Shown one piece after another: positions 50,401 through 63,768 of a stretch of 64,000 bases of DNA. This DNA comes from Dromaius novaehollandiae (lineage: Eukaryota > Chordata > Aves > Casuariiformes > Dromaiidae): contig NC_088098.1 in NCBI RefSeq assembly GCF_036370855.1, forward strand, positions 136,916,721 to 136,980,720, read 5' to 3'. Numbering within the stretch: the stretch's first letter is position 1; each line of letters opens with the position of its first letter. Position numbers and translations under genes: made by a program. Under the pieces are notes generated by a model that was not told the origin of the DNA, ran no database searches, and was given only the letters and a program-made list of their open reading frames with translations.

Positions 50401-53400
50401 CTCAATTTCTCTCACCCTACAGGCCGTTTTATTTTTCCGGGCACCCCGGTATGAACAGTAACAGAAGGACATGAGCAGTCTTCTGAAGATCCTCTCAGAT
50501 AATGGTTACTTAAGGAAGCATCTCTGCTAGGCTCAAAACTGTAAAGTAGAGAAGGCTAGAGTCCAAAGACACTGGCATCAGAAGATGCCTTAAAAATAAG
50601 ATCACAGTTTATATTTTTCTTATTCAAATGATTCTACATGTTGTCAAGAAGCTGTGGTAAAGCTAAGGCAATCTTTCTGAAAGAGATTACATCCTGAGAC
50701 TTTATACTCCTGGAAATCCACTAGCTCTTTGAGGAATATGCTTTGACCAAGTTACCTCCAGTTCATAGAATTTCCTATGAGATGGTTTTACCAGACCAGA
50801 AGGTTAAAATGAGTGCATTTTACACCAGGCATTTTAAATGTAACCTTTTTGGTTTACTAAAATATCAATTCAATTGTCTTTAAGGAACACCGTAGTACTC
50901 TTGAAGGTTAAATTTATTGCTCCTAAAAGATTTCAGCAGTGATCAAATAAAAATCTTTTGCTGATACATTCCTGAAGGATAACATTAGGTCTGTAGGAGG
51001 ATTTGAAAGATTATGTGAGGGATTGTGAAACAATTTCAGGATAACCTCAAATCCACATTTCTGAATTACTGCAGTCTCAATGCAGAAATCATGATGGGAT
51101 CCTTTTCTTTCATTACCGACCTTCAGCTTTCTTTCTATCAGGAAAATGAGAGTCTCTGAAGGCCTTGTCTTTGCCAAGTAATTTAGGTATGCTCACAGTC
51201 CTTCCTCCAACAGAAGCTGTTTGTTTTCCATTTGTTTGCACTGCTGAGCAATTAATGGGTTTAAAAGAAACTCAGGGCAGGCAAGGAACCCAGCTGCACT
51301 TGCGCTTCTCTTAGTGCTCAGGTTGCCCAACCTTTGCCAGTCTCAGCAATCTTCTTGGCAGAACAGTGAGAAGATCAGAAATCTTTGGACAAGGATTTGA
51401 AGGTCAGCCAAGAGAATTAGATAGGGAGAGAACGTTAGGGTGTGGGGATTATTTGCTGGTAAAGGAAGACTTGTGTTTATTCAGGATTAGCCAACACAAA
51501 CCCAGTGTTCGTTGCAAAGTTAGGAGACCAAGATCTGTTTTTTCAAGGCCTCAGATCATACATTTGAGATCTTTTCCCTCTGTAAACCCCTACCTCACAC
51601 AAAATTTGCAGGAAAGAGATTCCTTTGAGAAGCTGAGAGAAACTATGATGCAATCTCTGTGGAGGCTTTCCTGAAACTGAATGAAAACCCATGCTATTCC
51701 CCAGCTTGGTCTGTGACATTGGAAGGTGTCTGTATTCCCCAAGCAGCTCAGGTTATCTCCCTCCAAGCTTTTGGCCAAGAGGAAACAGCTTGCAGTACAT
51801 ATGGCACTACAGCATGAGCAGTAAACATCACATTAACATTTATAGGGACCCAATGACCTGTCACCATGGGTTTGGCAGCACCATCTGAACTGCCCCAGCA
51901 TCTGCGAGCCATGTGGAGCTGGGATTGCTTAGGGACAGATTGCCACCTGCCCTTGCAGTACTATGCAGGCTTGGGGAGGGGAAGCGCAGAGAAACTGCCT
52001 ATGGCCATGTGCCCTGTGCAACCTCCTTGCAAAGTAAGGCCAAAAATGAAATAATAATAATAATAAAAAGCAGCCCCTGTAGCGCAGCCCTGCCCTGGCT
52101 CAGGGAAGCTTGGGGCAAAAGAAAGGGGATGTTGCCATTATTTAACACTTTTCTGTGGGACTGGGACAGTGAGGAGGAGCATGGGGAAACAGGGCAGGTT
52201 AGCCACTTAGCCCCAGATTGGCAGCCCCTTCCCTGAAGTGCAACTGAGACCAAAAGTTGCTTCAACTCCTGAGACTCAGTCTCTGTAAAGTTGCCCTGAA
52301 GTCGTGACTTAGAAAACATCCATGTTTTTACCTTCTTTGCTTTTAATTCATTATTACTGTTCTTTCCTTACAGTAGGAACTCAAAATCTTGTTTTGCACA
52401 CACACATGGGTTGAAAAGCTATTCAGTTCTACCACAATCCTGATAAAGACATCTGCAGGGAAGGTACTTACTGGAGCAATCCTTTCAGCATTATTCCCCA
52501 AATATGCTAAGGAAACCTCAGCTGTTTCACCAGAGTAGTGGTGCTGTCAGGTTTCCCTTTTCTCTAGGAGAGGAACCATATGCACCCCTTTTCATGAAGC
52601 TCTGCAGCCTACCCAGATCTGACACCAGTACACCCTGTCTGAAAAGCAAGGGCCTCAAACACTGGGAAAGAGCAGAAAATGGGGAACATGAAGTATTGTG
52701 TGCAGCAGTTTACGGCTACTGGTACAGGATGCTTGAACTGATCTGATAAACAGACCTGGATGTGCACAGCTTCTGCCAGAACGCATAACTGCAACCTAGA
52801 CCTCAGTGTGTGGAGGAGCTACTTTGATACTAATAATCTTCTGAAGTCTCCGCTGAAAATAGCATGGGAATAATGGAGAAGAGATGTGTTGTCTGGGGAA
52901 GATTAGGGGGTCTTTTTTTAATCTTTTGGCTGTGAGATACATAGGCAATGTTAAAGTGATGGAATCACCTGACAGACTTGCCTTTCCACTGGGACACTCG
53001 TAAAAAAATGTCTATGACAGGTATCTTTTACATTTTTTTTTTCTTGTTAAGGCAACTTCTATAGTCCTTCAAAAATTTCCCACTGCAGAGATACAAGATG
53101 CAATCCATCATGTTCCCAGATATTTCATGTTCTTGGGAAAAGGTCAGAGGTCTGCTCAGAAACTACTGTTTGGGGGGAAAAAAATGAAGAAGGGAGTTAC
53201 AAATGAATGACAGGGCAGAACTCTAGGGAAAAGAGATAGTTTGACTGTAATACTAAAGGCAGAGATTTCCAAAAGCACTTAATGATTTTGAGTGCCTCAC
53301 TTCTTGGATGTTCCACCAGAGAAATCTTTGAGGCCTCATTTTCAGAGAATAAGTGCTTGGCATTTCCTGAAAATTATGTCTCCTTTAGCATATTTCAAGT

Positions 53401-56400
53401 GGTGCATGAAGAAAGGGAGCTATTGAAAATCACAAGGCCGAGATGTTCCTAGTGACTTAAAATGGTCAGACAAAACATATTGTCATGCTGAGACACATCC
53501 CTTCAAGGATTTTGAACATTTCTTTTCTTTCTCTGAGAGATTAAATAATAGTATATCTAAAATCTTACACAGCACTTCAGTTGTGTCATAAAAGATAGAA
53601 TTCCTATTTGATATTAATGGAGCAGGTGAAACGTGAAATGATATTCCTTTAATCTTTAATGAAATTTCTGGTTTTAGCATTTAGCTCGTCTGTTCAGTGA
53701 CACAGAAGAGCTAATAATATCACTGTTTTTGAAGGATTTATTCACTAGAGGCAGCCTGATTTTCTGAAGCTGTAGCAGACTGTTTAGGTGCTCCAATGTT
53801 GCATGAAAATAATAATAATAAAAAAAATCCTCTGTCCTTGAAGCCCAGTGAGCAGAGTTGGAAAGGTATAATTAAAAAAGAAAAAAATCTCCCCAAACAC
53901 CACCACCCCTGGAGCAGGAGCACAGTAGTTAAGAAAACAACAATTCTCTAGAAATTAACAGGAGCAATGGGTTCCCAGGAAATCTTTAACAGAGCATGCT
54001 CTGTAACTTCAATAAAAATCATGAACATACAACACTGAGAAGCTGAATGGTGCTTTCTGTAGTAAACTGTTTCTTTCCTGTCCTACTTCAGTGTTTTAAA
54101 ATTTAATGTTTGCTTTTTTAAAATGCTAAGGGTTGGGAAAGGTTACTAATGAATTTGCAAAGTTTTTTTTTGCGGGGGGAAACTGAACCTTTCTCTTACA
54201 GGGTAGGGTATATAAATTAGAGAATACTCTGCATGCGAAAGCTTTCTATCAATATATCTGTTGATGCTTGTCTCTTCATTTCTTTCCAGCTCCTGGTTGT
54301 TTATCCTTCATCAGACAGTTGTCCCGAACTAAGCTTCAGGAATAGGCTCTTGACTGGAGAGGCAGGACAGAAGCAAGAAGAAATCCCAGGAGGGGAGCAC
54401 AGGGGATAATCCTGCAATTGCTTCCCTGGGAGAGTACAGCTGCACAGCCTGAGCTCACTGCAGGCAGTGTCGGTGACATGGCGACAGCTCCCCAAAATAG
54501 CACAGATCCCCTTCAGCCCCCACACTCATCAATATATACCTAGTGACCCCTCCCTAGGCCAGCCTTTTCTGGTAAAAAGGTAGATTATACAGTCGCCTAA
54601 AGTCCTCCCTCCACCCCGACCCCTTGCCTTATTATCCATAATTGATCATTATCCATAATTTCAGCTGAAACTTTTTTTGTTGTTGTTCCTGGTATTCTTA
54701 AAACAGGTGAACATTGTAAGAATGTCCAATGGATGCATTTATACTTCCAAAAATCAGAGATGCTCTCCAGTACCCATTAAAGCTAGCTGGTAATGGAACT
54801 AAAATAAACCTTGGCCATTCTCCCAGCTGACTATCCTAATAATAGAAATGCCCCTCAGATTGAGTAGCCAATATTGGGGATCTGCCAGGTGATTTCCATT
54901 AAAAAGAGTAGTTGATGATAGAAATCCAGTATAATATCCTTGGTGGAGTTCTGCTTGTGTTCCTTAGAGCGCCACAGGAGTGAGCAAAAGGAGGACCTTT
55001 CTCCACTCACTATTTTCAGTTCTTCTTTTGTTGTTAGCTCTGCTAAGGTCTCTGTTCTTTTCTAGGTCTCTCCAAACACTGCTTCTCTTAGTTTTCCAGT
55101 TACCGTTTCTCTGCACACACAGAGCAGCTCTGTGCAAATTCATGCTCTCGCCATTGCGCCAGCTTGTAAGAAAATTCCTGAGCCTGTATGGCCGAACAGT
55201 GCTGTGTGCGGCCTAGTGTCATGGAATGGATTTTCCTCCATCTGCCTCATTTTACAGAAGACCTTGCTCACTTCTTCTGCCCTGGCTGGAAGGAGACTAG
55301 CTAGTAAACCCACCAGGTTTCAGTGGCCAGAGATCAGATGTGCATGATGCAGTGACAAAAGCTGTCTACAGCAATAGTGTTTAACCACACAGGCATTTAA
55401 CCACAGTTTGAGAAATAATAGATTTTGTAACCTCTAAGAGACAATTTGCCTAAGCTGTGACGGTAGGATTAAACCACCTATAATGCAGTCTCATCATGGC
55501 TACTCCAAGGACTAACATTGCTCACAGCTTAACCTAGACAACCCCCAGACTTTGTGTGTTGCTGCAGCCACTTCCTGCACTGGCAAACCTCCCACACCCT
55601 GAGGGAGGCCTGGGAAGCCAGGGGTTGCTTTCCCAGACACGGGTGCTGCAGGGACCCTCCCTAGCCAAAGCCAGGGCTTTTGGAGCCTGTCAGAGTGATT
55701 GTGGCTCTCCTGCCAGCACCGGCACAGGGGAAAGGTTGAAGAGCTCTCTCCAGGCCTATTAGTGCATGTTTCCTTTCTCATTTATTAATATTAGCTCAAT
55801 TTTTAATTTGTGCTTCAATAGTACAATCACTTTTTCTGCTGGGCTCTTCACCTGTGACCCAGAAACCTTACCACAGAGCACTGGGAAGAACGCCTGTTTA
55901 GCAAAACTTGCTGTAGATATATCTGAGTGCTGCCATTTACAGGATGTCTAAACTGTGCCTTAGCTATTTCAGATGCTATATATATTTAATCCGTGGCAGT
56001 ATATTAGCGAATCAGACATAGATTAATCAGGCTGAAGGTAGCTTTTGGACCTTTTCCATAACTAGGTCAGAGATAAATAAGGTAGATTGTTCTGTGCTAC
56101 AACACAAGCAAGCACCGGGTGAAATTTTCAGGGACATCAGCCAGAGAGATACTGTAATAAGATTACGGAAAGCAAAGTGGAAGGGGTGTGTGTATGTATC
56201 TGTCGTGTGTTCACAAATGTGATCCAAGGATTTTCAATTTGCAGAAACCATTAATTTCTGCTGAAATTTTCTTTGCTATTATAGCAGCAAATATGCAAAT
56301 TTGCTTTATGCTAAAATATCCTCCCCTATTTCGTTAGTGTTATAAAATCTGTCCTGCCCACTGATATTAATACGGAAAGCTACAGCTAGAATAACAATGC

Positions 56401-57779
56401 AGCTGTTTGAAACCAAGGAAAACTCCCTCCTTATCAGGAATGGGTTTCTACACATTTTGAGATTCAGTGATACCTGGAATACAGTCAACAAACATGTGGG
56501 AATTACTTCCTTTTAAAATAGAATAGGTCACATTTAGAATGTTTAACATAAAATCTGACTGCAGATATTAGTGGGGCACATCTTACCTGAAAATTAAAAA
56601 CTGAACTAATATTAATAAATCAAAAGGAAATATTAAAAACCTCTTCAGCCTCTACCAGTGTTCCCTGAATAAGGCCACTAAAGCACTATTATATGCACAA
56701 ATTCTGATGAAAAGATCTGACTAAAATACTAATATACTAAAATACTAAACGAAGTTTAGGAAATTTCTTAGTTTTGTACACACTTATTGCACTCACAACA
56801 CCAGAAAGGTCAGTAGTGAAAGCTCTTATTACAGTAATTCAAGGAAACAGTCACTGGACTCAAAAGTGAAATGCAAATGTGCTGTGACAGTGGATGATTG
56901 AGATGCAGGCTGAGATCCTGTCCATATTTAAGCTTTCTGATGAATTTTTCACCATCAACTTGTAATGGTCAGAATTACATCCAAAGTCAGTTTAAAAACC
57001 AAGGTCTCTTTTGTTTTTAAGTAGAGCTAGCATAAGAAAAAAATCAAGAAAAAAAGATTCCCTTTTTTCCTTACTCTTTTTATGGGTTTGTAGAAGATTC
57101 TGATATTCTTCCGAGTAACAAACATGCTTTCTGGGCCTATAACAATGACTATAATACATATGGAAGGGGTACCAATTTCTCTGCAGCAGGCAGTTCTTTC
57201 AGCTCTTTCTTTTTAAGCTAATGGCTCAGTAGCAGCCCTTCTCTTCAGCCCTGTTCTGTTTGGCAACCCCTGTTAGGAGCAGCACTGATGATCTCCCACA
57301 TCTGTCCTAGAGGCTAGACATCATTAGCTTATTACTGGAAAAATACACTCCTTTGCTAAGGGTTAATTTGCGCATCACAGGCATTTATCCATGCTGTTCT
57401 TGTTTGTCTCCCCAAAAAGCAACCATACACATCTTTCCTTCATGCTCCAAGCAATGGCTAGGAGGGCATCTTTAACCACACACTGGCAGGTTTCTTCGTT
57501 TCCAGACTCTCATGCCTCTTAATAACATTAAGCAGAGGCCTAACAATGAAAAGAGAGAAGGAGGCAGTGTCTCCTCTGTGAAATAACTGACTAGTGCTCT
57601 CATTTTCTCAGTGGAAATCCCTGCTAAAGACTCTCTCTGATTCCACATGCAGCATTATGGTTTCTTCTGGTTTGGAGCATGTGTCCTGTTAGGTGTTTTG
57701 CAATGGGATCTTCTTTTTTGTTAGTGGGATGGTATCCAGCAGACAAGGCTGATGTTGATGTTCTATAGATACATATGCT
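44431..57779. other. Intergenic, no gene recognised
   Basis: 13 kb without a recognised exon. Minor items are a perfect 2 x 12-nt duplication ATGAAGGGATTA at 47169-47192, short (AAT)n tracts near 52.05 and 53.81 kb, a duplicated ATTATCCATAATT at 54.63-54.66 kb, and a GC-richer patch at 55.54-55.76 kb. Open frames are short and unrelated to known domains. Confidence 0.65.
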
Positions 57780-58225
57780 AGACTTGAATATTCTTTAATG
57801 AGTTTTCCTCTTCCCATTAGACTGATCTGAAGAGGGGTCTGCTCCTGGCCCCACCGCTGCCTGCTCTGAGGGCTTTCCTTGGATCACTTGCAATCCTGGG
57901 AGACTCCCTTTCCCCCATTCCCCTTGGCAGGCTTTGCTCAGGGTGCCTATTTGCCAGGGCCTTGCCTCAGGCCAGGGTTGCAGAGCAGCCCTACATGGCA
58001 CCTGTGTCAGCTGGTTCACTCCCGTCTTCCCCCCCACCTCCTCCCTCCCTTGAGCTCCCTCCATTCTTTTCGTGCCAGCCCCAGCGCTCCTCATATTTCT
58101 TGCTGTGCCCCTCTGGCACCTGGGCCAGTGAAAACCTTTCTCTGCTTTCCCAGGTAATCTTCCTGAAGGTTAATGATCTGGAAAGGCCCTGCTCAGAGTT
58201 TGATGCACGCTGGGCCAGTGGAGGA
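57780..58225. other. GC-richer, C-rich patch
   Basis: A short region rich in CCC and CTCC on plus (for example CCCCCCCACCTCCTCCCTCC near 58029). Overlapping open frames of about 90-100 codons on both strands have no recognisable product. Confidence 0.4.
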
Positions 58226-60336
58226 GTCTAGGGCAGAGACAGGCCCGCAGTAGCCCATAGTTAACCTGGGCATGGCCTAGGCTGCTGTGGAAACATATCT
58301 TCATTCAAGGGCCTTTAGCACTACTGAAAATATCAATAATACAGTGAATTTAGTTTTTGTTGCTTGCATTAACATAACTCTTTTTTCTTTTTTGGAAGAA
58401 AAAGAGAACAAGGACGGTGATTTTTGGGTGCTGCAATGTCTCAAACTGTTTCCAACAATGCCTCCTGAAGTGGGTTCTAGTCACACCCTCCCACGTTCTC
58501 TACTCTCCACGTGCAGTAATAGTTTAGCCTTTCAGTGGATGGAGCTTGTGTGGCTGCATCCTCGCTGAACATCTGGGGCTGGTATAGGCTGAATGTGCTG
58601 GTGAAGAGGTCTGAGCAGTGCTGGAGTCATGTTCAGCATTCACAAGATATTCAGCCTCAGGACATGCAGCAGGCTTAATCTACAGGCATCAGAGGGCCTT
58701 CTGGGCAACATGTCACGGGTTTGAGATCTCAGAGGGTGGTAGGAAAGGCACCCTGACTACACGTATTCCTTCTTCCATGCCAAGCACCTCTGATGCAACC
58801 TGCCTTCTCTGCCCTTGTCTCCCAGCTTGGGTACTGCAGGGGCACAGTGCAATGACCAACAGGGCTATTTTTCAAAGGCACATCCAAATTGCCCTGCCAC
58901 GGTGACCCTGAAAGGCAGACAAAGAGAACTTGGAACCGAGAGAAGGAAATTCTAGAAAGAGCAAGGGATAAAGATGGGATTTTCAGAAGTGCTGAGCCAC
59001 AGACCTGATCCTGCTGCTGTGGGGTCAGGGGTAAGACTACAAGTCACCTCAAGGAAAATGTGTTTATGCCAAAGCAAAGAGAAAGTGGAAATTTGTGAAA
59101 CCCCTGTGTAAATGCACTTTCATTAAATGCTGCTGAGGAATATATTCCTCCAGTGTACCCTCAGGGGTCTCACAGTTTTTTCCTGGATAGTGGAAAGAGA
59201 AGCAATGCTTCCAGCTGCCGTCTTCCTAGCATGATGCACATTATCTGCTGTCCCCAGCAATAGAAATCCACTTTGCTGAAAGTCAGATTCAGATCTTCTA
59301 GTAAGCTGAAAAAGCTATTTTTGGAATCAGTTATACAGCTGCTCAGAAGACTAGAGAGCATTTTATATAATTTGTCCCAGTAAAAACACAGTTTATAGCA
59401 CAAGATAAGTGCTATCAGGATCCCCAGAATTCACTGCTTTTTCATTAATATTGCCTCACAGGCTTTCTCCATGGCAAAAGTATTAATTTAGCATGTTTGT
59501 TTCAGTGGAAACTTAAAGAACTGAATGTATGCATTTCACAAAGTCAGTTTTCCTAATTATCTGAGATGCTCATTTTGACTCCAATTTCTATTCCTCCTTA
59601 GAGGATACTGACGAGAAATAATCCACTCTGAATATTTTCCCTCCTAGATTACTTCTCTTGCTTAGCATTTGAAACTTATTCTTCATTAGGGACTGATCTA
59701 AAAGCTATTGAAGTCAATGAAGCACTTGTTTTTCCTTCTGATTTCTGTGAGCACTGGATTGGAATTAGAAGTAAATTGGCTAGCGGAAAGTTTGTCTGGA
59801 ACTGGTGAGACTGCTCTTGTTCTGTGGCTCAGCCCTAAATGTGATCACATTTCACATTTTCCATGGAAAAGTAGGAAAAGTATCTTCAAAAGCCATAAAT
59901 ATCTTCTTTTCCTCTTCCTGCCAAACCAGAGAGGATTATTTTTTCTAACAAAATCTGTAAGGAACATTTATGGAATAAAGTTTGTCTTTGCTCAGGTTAT
60001 TCTCCTAGGCAGGAATTGCTCTGGACAGCTTTGATTTTGATTTTCTTCTTTTCCAAAATCTTCTAAGATAAGATTTTTTACAGCAAAAAGCATTGGAACA
60101 AAGCACTTTGAAAGTCTGGGGAAAACTGTTTTTTGTTTTTGTTTTTGTTTTTTTCCAGGGTACCACATTATAGACGAAGAAAATGAATAGATTCATTGAA
60201 ATTATTTTCATACTATTTTGTGTAATGCAAATCTCATCCTGGATCTTTGTTTCTTTGTTCCATGCCAGGCTCTAATTTTAAAGGAATAAGGATTAGAAAG
60301 TTGTGCATATATACTTTATGCCCACACATTACATTT

Positions 60337-60379
60337 ATTTCTAAATATAGAAATGTATATTTCTAAATATAGAAATATC
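60337..60379. repeat. 22-nt duplication containing a palindrome
   Basis: ATTTCTAAATATAGAAAT occurs twice in tandem, the units starting at 60337 and 60359. Each unit carries the self-complementary TTTCTA..TAGAAA. Confidence 0.85.
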
Positions 60380-63160
60380 AATACTGCACAGGGTCAGATC
60401 TTTTGAATATATCCACAAAATGTGACTTCCGGCTGATGTAGTGTCCTGTTACTGAGCCAAATACACTAGTTCAGCCCAATGGAGAGTTCTTTCTAGTCCT
60501 TTCCTGTAGTCTCAAGATTAGTTCCAGATGACCCAATAATTTTTTCAGTAATGATGTCAGCTGGAAAGTCCTGTGGTGCTATTTCTGCTTTGCAAGGATC
60601 CCGGGTGGTGAGGCCCTTCCGCCAGCATGTTATGACAGTGTGATGTACCTTGCAAGTGTCCTGCAGGCAGCACCGTTCTGGATGTCTGCTAGCACCACCA
60701 AAAGACTGTGGAATTTCTTGATCTGGGTTGAAGATGTTACTGGTCCCAGTATGACCTGCCTGCACTGCTGTGAAATAAATGTAGTGCTGGCCTCGCAGCT
60801 GAGGGATCCTCCTCAATCTGTAGAGAAGAGCCAATTCTATTTCTAACTATGATTCAAAGGCTGTAAATTTGGGTTGTTGCCTCACATTTGGTCAGCAACA
60901 CCTGTGCCACCAATGTCAACGACAAGTCTAAAGATACACAAAGATAAAGGATTGTAGTAATTCAGCCAGGAGTAACTGAGCATTGTTTTTCCATCATCTC
61001 TTTCCTGTTACTTTCAGCATCTCATGCCGGGGAAGGCGTGAGGGAGGATGAGGAAGTCATAGTACCCACGGAGGGTTAGTGTTGGCCCTTACTCCTCATC
61101 TCTGTAGTGTGGGAAAAAATCTGACCCCAGAGGCATCATATGTTCCTAGCAGTAACCCCAGCCAATGGTTACGAATTGCCAGTAACTCATGACTGAGACT
61201 CCAAAATCCACTTACCCTCCTATTGCTACATCTATCAGCTATGATTCAGTGCTTCATAAGTGATGGTTCTGCAACTTGAATAAAAGTGGAAAAAAAAGAA
61301 TGGAAACGAGCAAGAAGAGATCTCTCATCTCAGTGCTTGCACATTTTTGTCACTTTCCTCCTATTGCAACAGGATTTTTCTTAAAGGCCATTTTATTGAT
61401 TTGGCTTTATCATTATCCAGTGAGAGATGACTAAAGTTTTCTCCTCAGGTACTGACCCACTCAGGTCCAGCTTGTAACAACAGGATGCCAAAGAGCTGAC
61501 CCGATGTCAGCTTTTTTAGAGCATACATCCTTTTAACTTTCTTGATAAATTTGCAGTCATTATAATTGTCTTATCAATAAATAGAAGTAGCTTAAATGCT
61601 CGAGAGATTCATTTTCTTTCTTACCAGCTAGGATTGTAACCTGCAGGCTTTCCAAAACATATGGAAGCTCTTCAGAATGAATACAGGCTCTTTCCTTCCA
61701 TCCCCCTGTGTCTCCTACTCTATGAAGGCTATTTGTCTGGAACTTATTCTCTAAGCCATTTTTTTCCTCTTACAGTAATGTCTTGAAAAGAAACTGCTTC
61801 AGTATTTAATTCTACTACCTTTCTGAGTGCAAGGTGACTGGATTTCGAGTCCTGTTTCCCTGATAACCCTTCTGAGCATTCATTTAGGGAAGTTGTGTTC
61901 TTCACCTCCCATGAATCCTGATACCGTTGTTATTTGACTTTTTATATGCAGGCCCCATTGCTCAGTCCAGATTGCATCTCACTGTTGTCATTTATGTTCT
62001 TTGAAGAAAGGAGTCAATACCAGATTGGTTTCCATCTCTGCATAAGGTGGTTTACAGGAACACTAGCAAGGATACTGTGAACTCTTCTATGTCAGGTGGC
62101 CACTGCTAATAGTCGTGCCTAGTGGCTTTGTCCAGTTTATGTGCATCATTTATGTCCAAAATTTAGTCAGGTAATTTCAAGATTCACAACTAATTCCATT
62201 TTGCTATAAATTCTGACTGTCATCAAAAAGAGAGAGCCCTGTGGGGGTTTTGCGCACAAAAAATTTCCACGATTGGACCTAAGTTTGTATATAAGGCAGC
62301 ACCAGAGCAGTCTTCCCATGCATACTGCCTGTATGCCTAAAATCTGAGCAGCAGAATATAGTTTTACAAACTATTTAGCTAATGCTAATAGCCAAGCAGG
62401 GCAAAGCATGTAGGTGAGTTTGTGATGTGGATGCTGTAAGCACACCAGATTCACCTCAAAAAGGAACCTGCAAACATCCATCAGGTGAGAATAGTTTTGT
62501 GACTCCACTTCAGTGGGCTGCAGTCACACAGGAGAGCTATGAGCGGTAGCCTCTGACACTCATCAGCAACAACTTTGGGCACCAAGGATTAATATTAATG
62601 CTGGTGTTGTACCTTAAAGTTTAAAACACTGTTTCTGGAATGAGGGGCTGATAAAAGTGAGCTGTGACCTTTTTGCTCAGGTGAAGGCTCCTTACTTCCT
62701 GAACAGAGCTGATGGCTGGGTGTCCTCACCCTGCCAGAGCCCATGGCACTAGGATTGCACTGGGGTTTTCTTCAACAAAATTATCCATTAATCAAATACT
62801 ATTCCATGGTAAAAAGGACTAAAAGCAATTACACTATCAAAATTACAACTATTAGAATAGCTAAATTTGCCTCAAAAGCTTATTATGCAAAGCAAAATAA
62901 TGTGGATGGGTTTTCTTGAGTTCTCACAAACTCGAGGTTCACCCTTCTAGGATTATCAGCCACATCTGGATCCACAGTCTTAAAGAGAGAAAAATGGCTG
63001 TTGCCAGTTCAGTCACGTGTAAGAGACAGGAGAGGCAATAAAGGTAAGGAGGATTTACATAATTGTTTTGGAAAAAGTCTCGTCAAGATCTTTAGATTCC
63101 TTTCCTGGTTTGAGGCAATAATACAACCTGGCAGTTACAATCAGCCATGCTGAGAGGAAA

Positions 63161-63162
63161 AC

Positions 63163-63194
<32 letters not shown>

Positions 63195-63196
63195 GC
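63161..63196 (+). repeat. (CA)n microsatellite with a (CG) core
   Basis: ACACACACACGCGCGCGCAC followed by further CA repeats. A purely alternating purine-pyrimidine tract, of classic Z-DNA-prone type. Confidence 0.9.
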
Positions 63197-63733
63197 ACTC
63201 ACAGAAATGCACAAGCTTGTCCAGGCTGTAATATATACATCTGTAACTTCTCAACAGGAACTGGTCCAGGCACCATGACCAACAGTGGGAAATGTTACAG
63301 GTACATCATGTCTCTGTACCAAATCTCACTAGGAGAGGGAGAACAAAAGTCCATCCTTTGTAGCTATAGGGTGTGTATTTTGGCCTCTCAAGGGAAGGGC
63401 AGTAAATGGGAGGCAGGTTAATTTGCTTTTTTCTGCACTATTTTGTCCATATAGGGCAAAGGGCCCTGGATCATCAGCAGAGAGAAGCAGTTCTGCTATC
63501 TCATTGGGCACTCACCATAGGCCACCTGAGCTTGTCCTTTAGTTCACAGGAGTTGTGAAGCTGTAAAAAAGGCCGGAGATGCTCAGGATACCCTCTTAGC
63601 TGCTTGGAGCCAGGGAGCAGCACGTATAAAGCTGACAGGGACTCCTCTCCATTCCCAGCTGTGGGGAGCAGGAGCAGCATCCCTCCTGTCCCAGGCCTAG
63701 GTCAAGGCTGACCTGACTTGTGCAACTGGATAT

Positions 63734-63768
63734 AAGCCATCCAGGTTTGGCTCAGGCCTGGATGGCTT
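63734..63768. repeat. Perfect 12-bp inverted repeat
   Basis: AAGCCATCCAGG (63734-63745) and CCTGGATGGCTT (63757-63768) are exact reverse complements around an 11-nt spacer. Outer flanks GGATAT and ATATCC (near 63728 and 63781) could extend the fold imperfectly. Confidence 0.85.
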
